From JAEUJZ01 sp964460115 (GTDB taxonomy: Bacteria; Myxococcota_A; Polyangia; Palsa-1104; JAEUJZ01), in assembly GCA_964460115.1 (NCBI GenBank), contig CAYWPR010000031.1:1-64000 (forward strand): a stretch of 64,000 nucleotides of DNA, written 5' to 3'. This document shows positions 35,439 through 42,921 of the stretch, piece by piece. The notes beneath the pieces are model-generated. The model was given only the letters and a program-made list of their open reading frames with translations, did not search any database and was not told where the DNA came from. Each line of letters starts with the position of its first letter. Positions within the stretch are counted from its first letter, which is position 1. The position numbers were made by a program, and so were the translations under genes.

Positions 35439-36731
35439 TTATACAAGCTCCATAAAGAGCAGAGTGGGGTCTTCCAGCAACGATACAACATGTTGCAGAA
35501 AGCGCGCGCCAAGAAAGCCATCGACGATGCGATGGTCCAGAGAGATCGACAGATTCATCATCTGACGGATGACGATCTGCCCGCCGCGCACCACCGGAGC
35601 TTCCTTGATCTTGTGAACTCCCAGAATCGCCACTTCGGGAAAGTTGATGATCGGCGTGGCCAGAACGCCGCCAAGTTTACCGAGTGACGAAATGGTAAAT
35701 GTTGAGCCTACAAGTTCTTCGCGGCTGGCTTTGCCGGTACGCGCCCGCTCGGCAAGGGTTTCCATTCGCTCGGCAAGCTGAAACAAGGACATCTTGTCGG
35801 CATCGTGTAGCACCGGCACGATGAGGCCAGCTTCGGCGGCCGTGGCCACGCCGATGTGATAGCTTTTGCGCAGGACGATCTCGTCGCGGCTGACATCGTG
35901 AGTGGCGTTTAAGGTCGGAAATTTCTTCAGCCCAGAGACGACCGCCTTGATGATAAAGGGCAGAAAGCTGAGCTTTAGCCCACGCTCGGCGGCACGTTTT
36001 TGGGCACGGCCACGCATGATCACAAGGTCGGTGACATCGCACTCTTCAACGTAAGTAAAGTGTGCAGCCGACTGCTTGGAGCGCAGCATGTTGTCGGCAA
36101 TTTTTTTGCGAACGCCGCGAAACGGAATTCGCTCATCATTTGCAGACGTGGCAACCGGTGCCTCGCTGGGCGCTGGCGCGCGCGGCGGCGACGGTGCTGC
36201 TGCGGGGGCAGGTCGCGTCGTGGAGCGCTGCGCTGCCGCGGTGACATCGGCTTTGGTCACACGCCCGCCGGGACCGGTGCCAACGACGGTTTGAATATTG
36301 ACGCCGATGCTGCGGGCCAATTGACGGGTCGCCGGAGTTGCCAGCACTTTGCTCGACGGCGACGTGGCAGCACTTGGTACAGGCATTTCCGCGGCTGGCG
36401 CAGTTGCGACCGGTGCTGCCGCCGAGCTGACATGGGCATGACTGAGCGCAGGCGGCGCATGGGCCGGCGCACTTGCGGCTTTTGCTGTCGAATCGGCGGT
36501 GGCAATCACCACCATGACTTCGCCAACCGCGCACAGCTTGCCAGAAGGAACCATGATGCGCTCGACCCGTCCAGCCTTTGGGGTCGGAATTTCCACGGTG
36601 GCCTTGTCGGTCATGACTTCGACCATCGGCTGATCCTCGCGCAGGACATCGCCTTCCTGCACCAGCCAGCGAACGATCTCGCCTTCGACGACACCTTCGC
36701 CGATGTCCGGCAGTCTAAACTCAAGGGCCAT
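35439..36731 (-). CDS. bkdB: Dihydrolipoamide acyltransferase (E2) of 2-oxoacid dehydrogenase
   Basis: E2 is the core acyltransferase. In order: one lipoyl domain with the attachment Lys in VMTDKATVEIPTPKAGRV (about residue 44), an Ala/Pro linker, a peripheral-subunit-binding domain (VLATPATRQLARSIGVN, GTGPGGRVTKADV), a second linker, and the catalytic domain with SISLDHRIVDGFLGARFL containing the His-Arg-x2-Asp-Gly active site. The 430-residue length fits a single-lipoyl-domain E2. The final residues LFMELV are typical. It follows E1beta by two bases and precedes E1alpha by three, so the three subunits are tightly coupled though in an unusual order. Confidence 0.93.
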   Translation of the reverse strand: MALEFRLPDIGEGVVEGEIVRWLVQEGDVLREDQPMVEVMTDKATVEIPTPKAGRVERIMVPSGKLCAVGEVMVVIATADSTAKAASAPAHAPPALSHAHVSSAAAPVATAPAAEMPVPSAATSPSSKVLATPATRQLARSIGVNIQTVVGTGPGGRVTKADVTAAAQRSTTRPAPAAAPSPPRAPAPSEAPVATSANDERIPFRGVRKKIADNMLRSKQSAAHFTYVEECDVTDLVIMRGRAQKRAAERGLKLSFLPFIIKAVVSGLKKFPTLNATHDVSRDEIVLRKSYHIGVATAAEAGLIVPVLHDADKMSLFQLAERMETLAERARTGKASREELVGSTFTISSLGKLGGVLATPIINFPEVAILGVHKIKEAPVVRGGQIVIRQMMNLSISLDHRIVDGFLGARFLQHVVSLLEDPTLLFMELV

Positions 36732-36733
36732 GG

Positions 36734-37708
36734 TCAGAACCTCGCCGTTTCGGCAATTGCCTTGGTGACGCGCTCGGGAGAGGGCAGGTATTCCAGCTCC
36801 AATGTATATGGAAACGGAATGTCCAGACCGCAGACTCGGGCGATGGGCGCTTCCAGATGCAACAGCGCTTTTTCAGCAATCAAAGCGGAAAGCTCGGCGC
36901 CAAAGCCGCAGGTTTTTGGCGCCTCTTGCACGATCACCACGCGGCCGGTTTTGCGCACAGAGCCGAGCAGGGTCTCAGTATCCAAGGGAACTAGCGATCG
37001 CAGGTCTATAACCTCTGGATCGAACTCGGCGGCCCCATGTTTGTCGAGTGCTTCCTGCACGGTATGCACCATCGATCCATAGCATAAGACGGTTACGCCG
37101 CGTCCCTGGCGTACCACCTTGGCCTGGCCAAAGGGGATGGTGTAATCACCTTCCGGCACTTCGCCGCGAGCGGCCCGGTAGACTCGCTTAGGTTCCAGAA
37201 AAATGACCGGGTCCTCTTCGCGCATTGCGGTAAGAAGCAATCCTTTGGCATCGTAGGGCGTCGCCGGAATGATGACTTTCAGACCGGGGGTATGCGCGAA
37301 AAAGGCTTCCGGCGACTGCGAATGATAATGTCCGCCGCGGATGCCGCCGCCGTATGGGGTGCGAATCACCACCGGTGCCGGATATTCGCCACCAGAGCGG
37401 TAGCGAAACTTGGCCAATTCATTGACGATCTGATCAAACGCCGGGTAAATAAAGTCGGCGAATTGAATCTCGGCGACGGGGCGGAGCCCATAAAGGGCCA
37501 TGCCAATGGCCGTGCCAACGATGCCTGCTTCGGCGAGTGGCGTGTCCATGACACGGGTCTCGCCAAATTCTTCCTGAAGTCCGCTTGTGGCACGAAATAC
37601 ACCGCCAAAGCGGCCGACGTCTTCGCCAAGGATCACGACGTGCTGGTTGCGACGCATCTCCAACCGGAGGGCGTCATTGACAGCTTGGATGATGTTGTAT
37701 ACGGGCAT
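36734..37708 (-). CDS. bkdA2: 2-oxoacid dehydrogenase E1 beta, branched-chain type
   Basis: E1beta completes the TPP enzyme. Conserved blocks are VVILGEDVGRFGGVFRAT, MDTPLAEAGIVGTAIGMALY, EIQFADFIYPAFDQIVNELA, FRYRSGGEYPAPVVIRTPYG and GHYHSQSPEAFFAHTPGLKV, with the C-terminal domain DLRSLVPLDTETLLGSV. The 324-residue length is standard. It is the first gene of the operon. A likely promoter lies 36-65 bases upstream. The order beta-E2-alpha is not the usual alpha-beta-E2. Confidence 0.92.
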   Translation of the reverse strand: MPVYNIIQAVNDALRLEMRRNQHVVILGEDVGRFGGVFRATSGLQEEFGETRVMDTPLAEAGIVGTAIGMALYGLRPVAEIQFADFIYPAFDQIVNELAKFRYRSGGEYPAPVVIRTPYGGGIRGGHYHSQSPEAFFAHTPGLKVIIPATPYDAKGLLLTAMREEDPVIFLEPKRVYRAARGEVPEGDYTIPFGQAKVVRQGRGVTVLCYGSMVHTVQEALDKHGAAEFDPEVIDLRSLVPLDTETLLGSVRKTGRVVIVQEAPKTCGFGAELSALIAEKALLHLEAPIARVCGLDIPFPYTLELEYLPSPERVTKAIAETARF

Positions 37709-37961
37709 GATAGGCTCGCTTCGCCGAAGAAGGTTAGCCCCTGCTTTTAGCGGGCTAGGTGGCCAAAAGTCAAGGGTCTGAAAAATGCGTCACGTACATG
37801 TCCTGAAACGCATCGGCCCGATCTCGCACAAGAGCGGTTCGCGGAGCGAGTTATAGGCCGTGACCGTTGTCCCTGTGCGCTTTGAGCAATACTGGGACTT
37901 TGCGAGAAGGGCCCGAACAAGATGCGTGGCCGTTTGTACGCAGCGTTTGTGCGGGAAATGC
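37709..37961. other. Intergenic region between the repeat protein and E1beta
   Basis: About 250 bases separate the stop of the giant repeat protein from the start of E1beta. Besides the candidate promoter at its 37.7 kb end, I see no gene, RNA or repeat. Short open frames here lack Shine-Dalgarno sites and coding character. Confidence 0.6.
37744..37773 (-). promoter_or_regulatory. Candidate sigma70 promoter of the dehydrogenase operon
   Basis: Reading on the minus strand, TTGACT (37768-37773) precedes TAAAAG (37744-37749) with an 18-base spacer. The predicted transcript starts about 28 bases before the E1beta ATG. The -35 box matches five of six consensus positions and the -10 four of six. 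Confidence 0.45.
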
Positions 37962-40900
37962 TTAATTACCGCTGGCCATACGCCAACTGGCTCCATACCA
38001 AACAGTCTTTGTACCGGCCGGTTCAAGCTTTATGGGAATCCAAAGCAATCGTAACTTTCGCTCTATCCCTTCGCGCGAATAGCCGACAAAGCCCGACAGC
38101 ACAGACCATTCGAAGTCGTTTGGATGCGGACGGCCCACCGAGAACAGCGGCCAGAACTGAAATTCCCAGCTCCCCTGATAGGCGCCGCTGCCCTTATATA
38201 TGTATGTATTTAACACGAGCGTGTAATGTCCGCGGTCGGTACGCCAGTGCGCGCCGAAGGGCAGAAATACCGTCACCGTATAGTTTTGGCGGCGAGCATG
38301 CCAGATGAGCGGGAAGAAAATCGAGGTTTGTCGGCTTTCGCTCTTGAAATGCCAAAAGAGCGGGAACACGACGCGTTCACGACTTCCATCGCTGCCGTTG
38401 CGAGCCCAGGTAAATAGCGGCAAAAGCAGCAAAGAGCGGTTGTTATGTTCATCACGCGAATAGCCAAACAGCGGCAACACGACCACTGTTTTGGTGGCCG
38501 GCCGGCTGAAGTAATAGACCAGCGGGAAAAGCACGGTCGTTTGCTTCTCGGCGGACTTTATGTGCCAGATAATTGGAAAAGTAATGGCGGTAATGCCATT
38601 TGGTTCGCGTTTGACGTACGTCAAAATCGGCGGGAAGATCCAAGAGGTTGTATTGGTGCTTTCATTTCGCATCCGCACAAATAGCGGCACGACCGGGCCA
38701 ACGGCAGTTAGCCGTTCACGGAACAGATCGTGTACATCAAGCGCCAAAGGAAATAGCAAGGTCACGCGCCGAGTCAGCGTACGGTGCTGCCAAAATAGCG
38801 GCGTAATCATGGTCAGGCTTTTCTCTGCCGTGGTGTCGCGCAGAAAGAGCGGCAGCAGAAAAGTCAGGCGGTCCTGATTGTGAAGATTGCGCCCATCGTA
38901 AAACAAAGGAAATAGCGCCAAGGATCGTTGATTCTCGTCGCGTCTTAGGTAAAACGGCCCGAGATAGAAGCGGTACCCTGCAGGGCCGGTTTGAAAACCA
39001 AAAGCGGGGGTGGCCAGCCAGGTCGACCCTTGCGGACGATGGGAAGCGTAGAGCAGCGGAAATAGCAAGAAGCTATAACCACCGTCGCCGTCGTTTTTGC
39101 CAAAGACAAGGGGCAGAAAACCGCCGTATGAGGATGTCTTCTTATGGCCGAAGAATAACGGCCCGAGCATCGTGAAGGCGCGGTTTTCGGCAGGGTCGCG
39201 GCTGTCAAAAAAGAAAGGCAGCGCGAACACTGTACGAGCCGTCCCGCGGCGGGTTGCAAAGAACAGCGGAACTACGCCGAAGTCGTCGCGATTGCGTTGA
39301 AAATCACCATAAAACAGCAGAAAGGCGCTGCGCGTCCGGCCCGTGATGTGGTTGTTCTGATAAAAACCAATCGGCGTGGCCAAAACTGTGCGGTCGACAT
39401 CACGGCCGTAGGCAAACAGCGGCAGCAGGCCCACAGCGCGGGAGCCGCTTTTTTCATCGCGATGATGAAAAAATGGTCCGACGACAGTGGTACTACGGCT
39501 GGGCGTGCGCAGGGCGAAAAACAACGGCAATAAAACGTGGGCGCGGGTCTCGCCTTGATTGAGATTGACGCTGTTGTAAAGCAGCAATACGGAACGGAAA
39601 GTCGTCTTTTCTTCGCGAATCTGCATAAAGAACGGAAAAAGGACGGTTGCTTTGCGGTCGGCGCTGCAGTGGAAAAAGAAAAGCGGGAAGAGCACGCGGG
39701 TTATCGATTGCTCTGGTTGTCCCGGTGCCGTTACGTTTTCGACATAGGGGCCAATGAATAACGTACGGTGCTGCGCAGTGCGGCGATAACCGCCAAGCGG
39801 CGCAACAACCAGCGATTCCTCGGCGGACTTTCGTGCATAGAACAGCGGAAAAACGCCAAACGTGATGCGATCTCCGCTTGATCCGCCAAGTTTTTTGCGG
39901 TGGAAAAACACCGGACCTGCCATTGCGACGGTATCGGTGGGGGTGTGCGCTTCAAAAAACAACGGAACCAGGGCGGTATAGCTATGCTCAGGCGAACGTT
40001 TCCAGAAAAATAGCGGCAAGAGACCGGCATGGACCGCGGCTTGAGTATCGCCAACAAAGCGCGGACATCGACGATCATAATAGAAGGGGCCTAGCCACAG
40101 GCGTTCGCTGCCGGGCTGGCGATGATGGTAAAAAATCGGCAGCAGCGCCTGGGTACTGCGATCGCCATGTCGGCTGACAAATAGCAGCGGGAAAATGCCG
40201 GCATCGTAGCCAGTTTCAGGACCTTGGGTCTGCGCTCGATAAAATAGCGGTCCAATAGATACGTGATAACGGCCTGCCGCCCGATCCGCGCTGTAGATGA
40301 ACAAGGGGGGCAGAATCGCCGCATGGGGGCGTGGGCCTGTGGCAAACGAAACGAGCGGGAGCAGTCCACCGCCATAGGCTCCGTCACGGCTTCGCGACCA
40401 CCCATAAAGCGGCCCAATGAATCCCATTCGCAACGTTGGCGAGTGGTGCAGCGCAGCCAAGAGCGGAGGGATAATGGTCGTGGACGAGCGCTGAACATTG
40501 CTATGAAAACGCAGATACAGCGGAATGACCCCTTCGCTGCCCCCTTCGTCGTCTCGAGAAAAGAAAAGTGGCCCCGCAAAGCCGACGCGCTGACCGCTTT
40601 GCTTGTTATGCCAGTAAGCGGCCAGCGGCAACAAAACCGTTAATCGCGAAGTCGGCGTATCGCGATGCAACATCGGCGGTACCAGCGTACCGGTTGTATC
40701 TTCTTGAGTCTCATGATCGACATAGCGAGCGCCTAGCGGCGTCACATAAAGTCGATTTTGATTGGCGCTGCGATAATACAGAAAGAACGGCATAAGAGCT
40801 GCATAGCGCATGCCGGTTTCGGAATTGCCACCTTCGAAAAATAGCGGCAGTACCGCTGTCTTATGCTCTGCAGCGTCTGCCGAATAATGAATGAGCGGAA

Positions 40901-41894
40901 AATAGCCGGCATTGACTTTATCGGCGCTGCGCCGATAGTAACCAAGGCCTAGAAATAGCCCGAGAGTATCTTCCTGTCGTTGACGGACATAAAGCAGCAG
41001 AGGCAAGAACACGGTATCGCGCTCTCGGGCCTTTTCATCATGCCGTTCAAAATACAGCAAAGGCGGAATGATGTTGGTAGATGTGCTGCCGCGCTGTTTG
41101 GAATAGAAGAATGGAAGAATTCCAATGGCGCGTCCTTCTTTGCCATAATCCGAATAGAAGAATAGCGGCCATATGCGATGAGTGCGCTCTTCAGGAGTGC
41201 GCTTATATTGATAAGTTGGAAAAACCCATAGATTGCGCGATTTTTCTTCATGATCGCGCCGATCGGCAAAAAATGGCGCCAAAACTCGAGTCGAATGTTG
41301 AGGATGCCAAAAGTGGAAATAAAACGGCACGACCATGCGAAAGCCGATCGGGCCGGGGCGGTGATAATAAATAAACGCCGAGGTCATCGGCTTTATCGAT
41401 TTGCAGATGTGTAGCGCACAGACGGACTGCGCTGGACACTGATCATCGCTGTTACATTCGATGCGTTTCTGCTTTTGCGCGCGTTTTTTTTCGGCCTCGG
41501 CCTGATTTTCGTCTTCGTCTTCGTCGACGAGGCTTCCCGGCGCGGGCGTGGCAAATGGCAGCGATTGCGCAGGTGCCGCATTTTGCGCAAATAGCGGCAG
41601 AGGCGGCAGTCCGTCCGCCTTTTCAGAAGGCGCCGCAGCAGGGTCCTTTGGCGGCGGAAGCGGCGCGCTTAGGGGCTGAAAGGGCCGCAGCGGCGTTGCC
41701 GATGGCGGCACCCCTGGAACTTGCGCCCAAGACACGGCAGCAACACTGGGAATGCCCATGAGCAGGCTGGCCAAAGTCGCCAAGACTGCCGAATTAGGCC
41801 GCTGTCTTTTGCACGTGGATTTGTCAATGCAGACCACAGCCCGCACCGAAACGACCGGCGCAAAACTGCCGGTTTTTTGCTGTTCAACTGCCAT
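37962..41894 (-). CDS. Giant exported protein with 64 short beta-strand repeats
   Basis: I do not recognise this 1310-residue protein. A long polar n-region precedes a hydrophobic stretch (SAVLATLASLLMGIPSVAA, residues 35-53) that may be a signal peptide. A Pro/Ala linker (57-120), an acidic run DEDEDEN (124-130), a Lys/Arg coiled stretch (135-145) and a C147-x5-C153-x5-C159-x4-C164 motif follow. From residue 170 to 1310 the sequence divides completely into 64 units of 15-22 residues (mean 17.8), each a short polar turn then a strand like TxVLLPLFFYxR. No catalytic motif is visible. It lies 111 bases downstream of a small exported protein on the same strand. A beta-solenoid or very large beta-sheet at the cell surface is the likeliest fold; binding, barrier or transport roles are guesses. 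Confidence 0.8.
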   Translation of the reverse strand: MAVEQQKTGSFAPVVSVRAVVCIDKSTCKRQRPNSAVLATLASLLMGIPSVAAVSWAQVPGVPPSATPLRPFQPLSAPLPPPKDPAAAPSEKADGLPPLPLFAQNAAPAQSLPFATPAPGSLVDEDEDENQAEAEKKRAQKQKRIECNSDDQCPAQSVCALHICKSIKPMTSAFIYYHRPGPIGFRMVVPFYFHFWHPQHSTRVLAPFFADRRDHEEKSRNLWVFPTYQYKRTPEERTHRIWPLFFYSDYGKEGRAIGILPFFYSKQRGSTSTNIIPPLLYFERHDEKARERDTVFLPLLLYVRQRQEDTLGLFLGLGYYRRSADKVNAGYFPLIHYSADAAEHKTAVLPLFFEGGNSETGMRYAALMPFFLYYRSANQNRLYVTPLGARYVDHETQEDTTGTLVPPMLHRDTPTSRLTVLLPLAAYWHNKQSGQRVGFAGPLFFSRDDEGGSEGVIPLYLRFHSNVQRSSTTIIPPLLAALHHSPTLRMGFIGPLYGWSRSRDGAYGGGLLPLVSFATGPRPHAAILPPLFIYSADRAAGRYHVSIGPLFYRAQTQGPETGYDAGIFPLLFVSRHGDRSTQALLPIFYHHRQPGSERLWLGPFYYDRRCPRFVGDTQAAVHAGLLPLFFWKRSPEHSYTALVPLFFEAHTPTDTVAMAGPVFFHRKKLGGSSGDRITFGVFPLFYARKSAEESLVVAPLGGYRRTAQHRTLFIGPYVENVTAPGQPEQSITRVLFPLFFFHCSADRKATVLFPFFMQIREEKTTFRSVLLLYNSVNLNQGETRAHVLLPLFFALRTPSRSTTVVGPFFHHRDEKSGSRAVGLLPLFAYGRDVDRTVLATPIGFYQNNHITGRTRSAFLLFYGDFQRNRDDFGVVPLFFATRRGTARTVFALPFFFDSRDPAENRAFTMLGPLFFGHKKTSSYGGFLPLVFGKNDGDGGYSFLLFPLLYASHRPQGSTWLATPAFGFQTGPAGYRFYLGPFYLRRDENQRSLALFPLFYDGRNLHNQDRLTFLLPLFLRDTTAEKSLTMITPLFWQHRTLTRRVTLLFPLALDVHDLFRERLTAVGPVVPLFVRMRNESTNTTSWIFPPILTYVKREPNGITAITFPIIWHIKSAEKQTTVLFPLVYYFSRPATKTVVVLPLFGYSRDEHNNRSLLLLPLFTWARNGSDGSRERVVFPLFWHFKSESRQTSIFFPLIWHARRQNYTVTVFLPFGAHWRTDRGHYTLVLNTYIYKGSGAYQGSWEFQFWPLFSVGRPHPNDFEWSVLSGFVGYSREGIERKLRLLWIPIKLEPAGTKTVWYGASWRMASGN
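37965..41387 (-). repeat. 64-unit protein-level tandem repeat
   Basis: Residues 170-1310 of the giant protein split by hand into 64 consecutive units of 15-22 residues. The typical unit is polar, Thr/Arg, four hydrophobics, Pro, Leu, Phe/Leu, Phe, aromatic, x, Arg/His, then a polar Gly/Asp turn. The DNA copies are strongly diverged, so this is an old array kept by selection on the protein. Confidence 0.8.
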
Positions 41895-42005
41895 CTTGAA
41901 GCTTACCTGCTCGCTTGCTGGTTGCGGCGGAGGCGCTTGCGCGGATCTCGGCTAAGTTGTTTCTGCTAACGCGGGACATTCGCGAAATGCTGCCCAAGCC
42001 GGCAG

Positions 42006-42578
42006 CTACGGCGTCATCTTCCACTCGCCGTTCTCAAGCACTAGGTGAATATCATCGGTCTGCACATTGTCCCCTTTGGTGCGCCGCACCTTTAGGTTGG
42101 CCATGCGCATCTCACCCTGGTTCTGAATATTAGAACCCTTGAGTTCAAAGTGGACGCCTTCCAAATCTTTTTGCGCCTGTTTGAAGTTGTCGGGTGATTG
42201 TGCCATTTGCTGCTGCACCATGCCTTGATACATAAGGGCGTAGCAGTCGATTGCTTTGGCCACTTCCCCCTTCAGCATCGAGGAACGCCAGCGATCAAAG
42301 GTCTTTTCCGGAGACGAAAACTCTGGACGCGGCGGCGGCAATTTGAAGGAGATCTGCTTTACGCGATCGCGGGGCAGCTCCATCTTTTGGCCGCCCGTGG
42401 TTTCCAGGATGATGACGCCATCGAAGTAATGGGTCAGCTTGCCCATGACTTGGGTATTGTCAGCCAGCGTCACGACGTCATTGGCGTAAGCCGGCGTCGC
42501 AAAAAGCGCCAGGGCAAGCGCCCAAAGGGCCCGCTTCGGCTGTGGGTTTGTTCGAGCACGGCGAATCGGAAGGCACAT
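42006..42578 (-). CDS. Exported protein with SH3-like and NTF2-like regions
   Basis: The 190-residue product has a signal peptide (hydrophobic LWALALALFATPAYAN, cleavage near AYA). The following 55 residues (DVVTLADNTQVMGKLTHYFD then GVIILETTGGQKMELPRDRV) look like a small SH3/LSm-type beta-barrel. The C-terminal half is helical and then beta-rich (FDRWRSSMLKGEVAKAIDCY through HLVLENGEWKMTP), recalling NTF2-like DUF4878-type domains, where the last strand reads out a polar residue pattern. AAGGAG lies seven bases before ATG 42578; a TTG three bases earlier is unlikely. It precedes the giant repeat protein by 111 bases and may be cotranscribed with it. Function unknown. Confidence 0.75.
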   Translation of the reverse strand: MCLPIRRARTNPQPKRALWALALALFATPAYANDVVTLADNTQVMGKLTHYFDGVIILETTGGQKMELPRDRVKQISFKLPPPRPEFSSPEKTFDRWRSSMLKGEVAKAIDCYALMYQGMVQQQMAQSPDNFKQAQKDLEGVHFELKGSNIQNQGEMRMANLKVRRTKGDNVQTDDIHLVLENGEWKMTP

Positions 42579-42581
42579 CAA

Positions 42582-42921
42582 AAATCTCCTTGGCAGCTTC
42601 GAGCATAGGACTGCCTGCGAGGGGCAACTGTGTACCGCGTGGCGCAGACCGTGTCAAGGCGAGACAGACGCGCCGTCGTCGCTGCAACATTTGGTTTTTC
42701 TTGCCAGAGTTTGCCGAAAGCCTCAGCGTTCTCTGCTAGTCGACTGGCCGCCGTCTGCTTTATAGTAGTGTCGAGTACTCTTTGCACAGCCCCGTCCTTC
42801 TATATGCGGCAATTCAAAATGATTTGAGCGCTGGCGCGCGAAATGCGCGGGGCGGCAAGGCCCTTTCGAGGGCGCTCGCGGGGAATGCAGAGAAATGTGC
42901 TTCCGGTGATCGAAGGCAGCC
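42582..42921. other. Divergent intergenic region, 340 bases
   Basis: This region separates the minus-strand exported protein from the plus-strand Ser/Thr kinase. It holds one candidate minus-strand promoter (42629-42657). For the kinase I find no convincing promoter on the plus strand; a TTGCAC near 42780 has a TATATG only 13 bases later, which is too close. No RNA or conserved gene is visible. Confidence 0.6.
42629..42657 (-). promoter_or_regulatory. Candidate promoter of the exported SH3-like gene
   Basis: On the minus strand a perfect TTGACA (42652-42657) is followed after 17 bases by TACACA (42629-42634), which matches only half of the -10 consensus. Its position, about 50 bases before the gene start at 42578, is sensible for the 42006-42578 gene and possibly the giant gene behind it. 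Confidence 0.35.
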
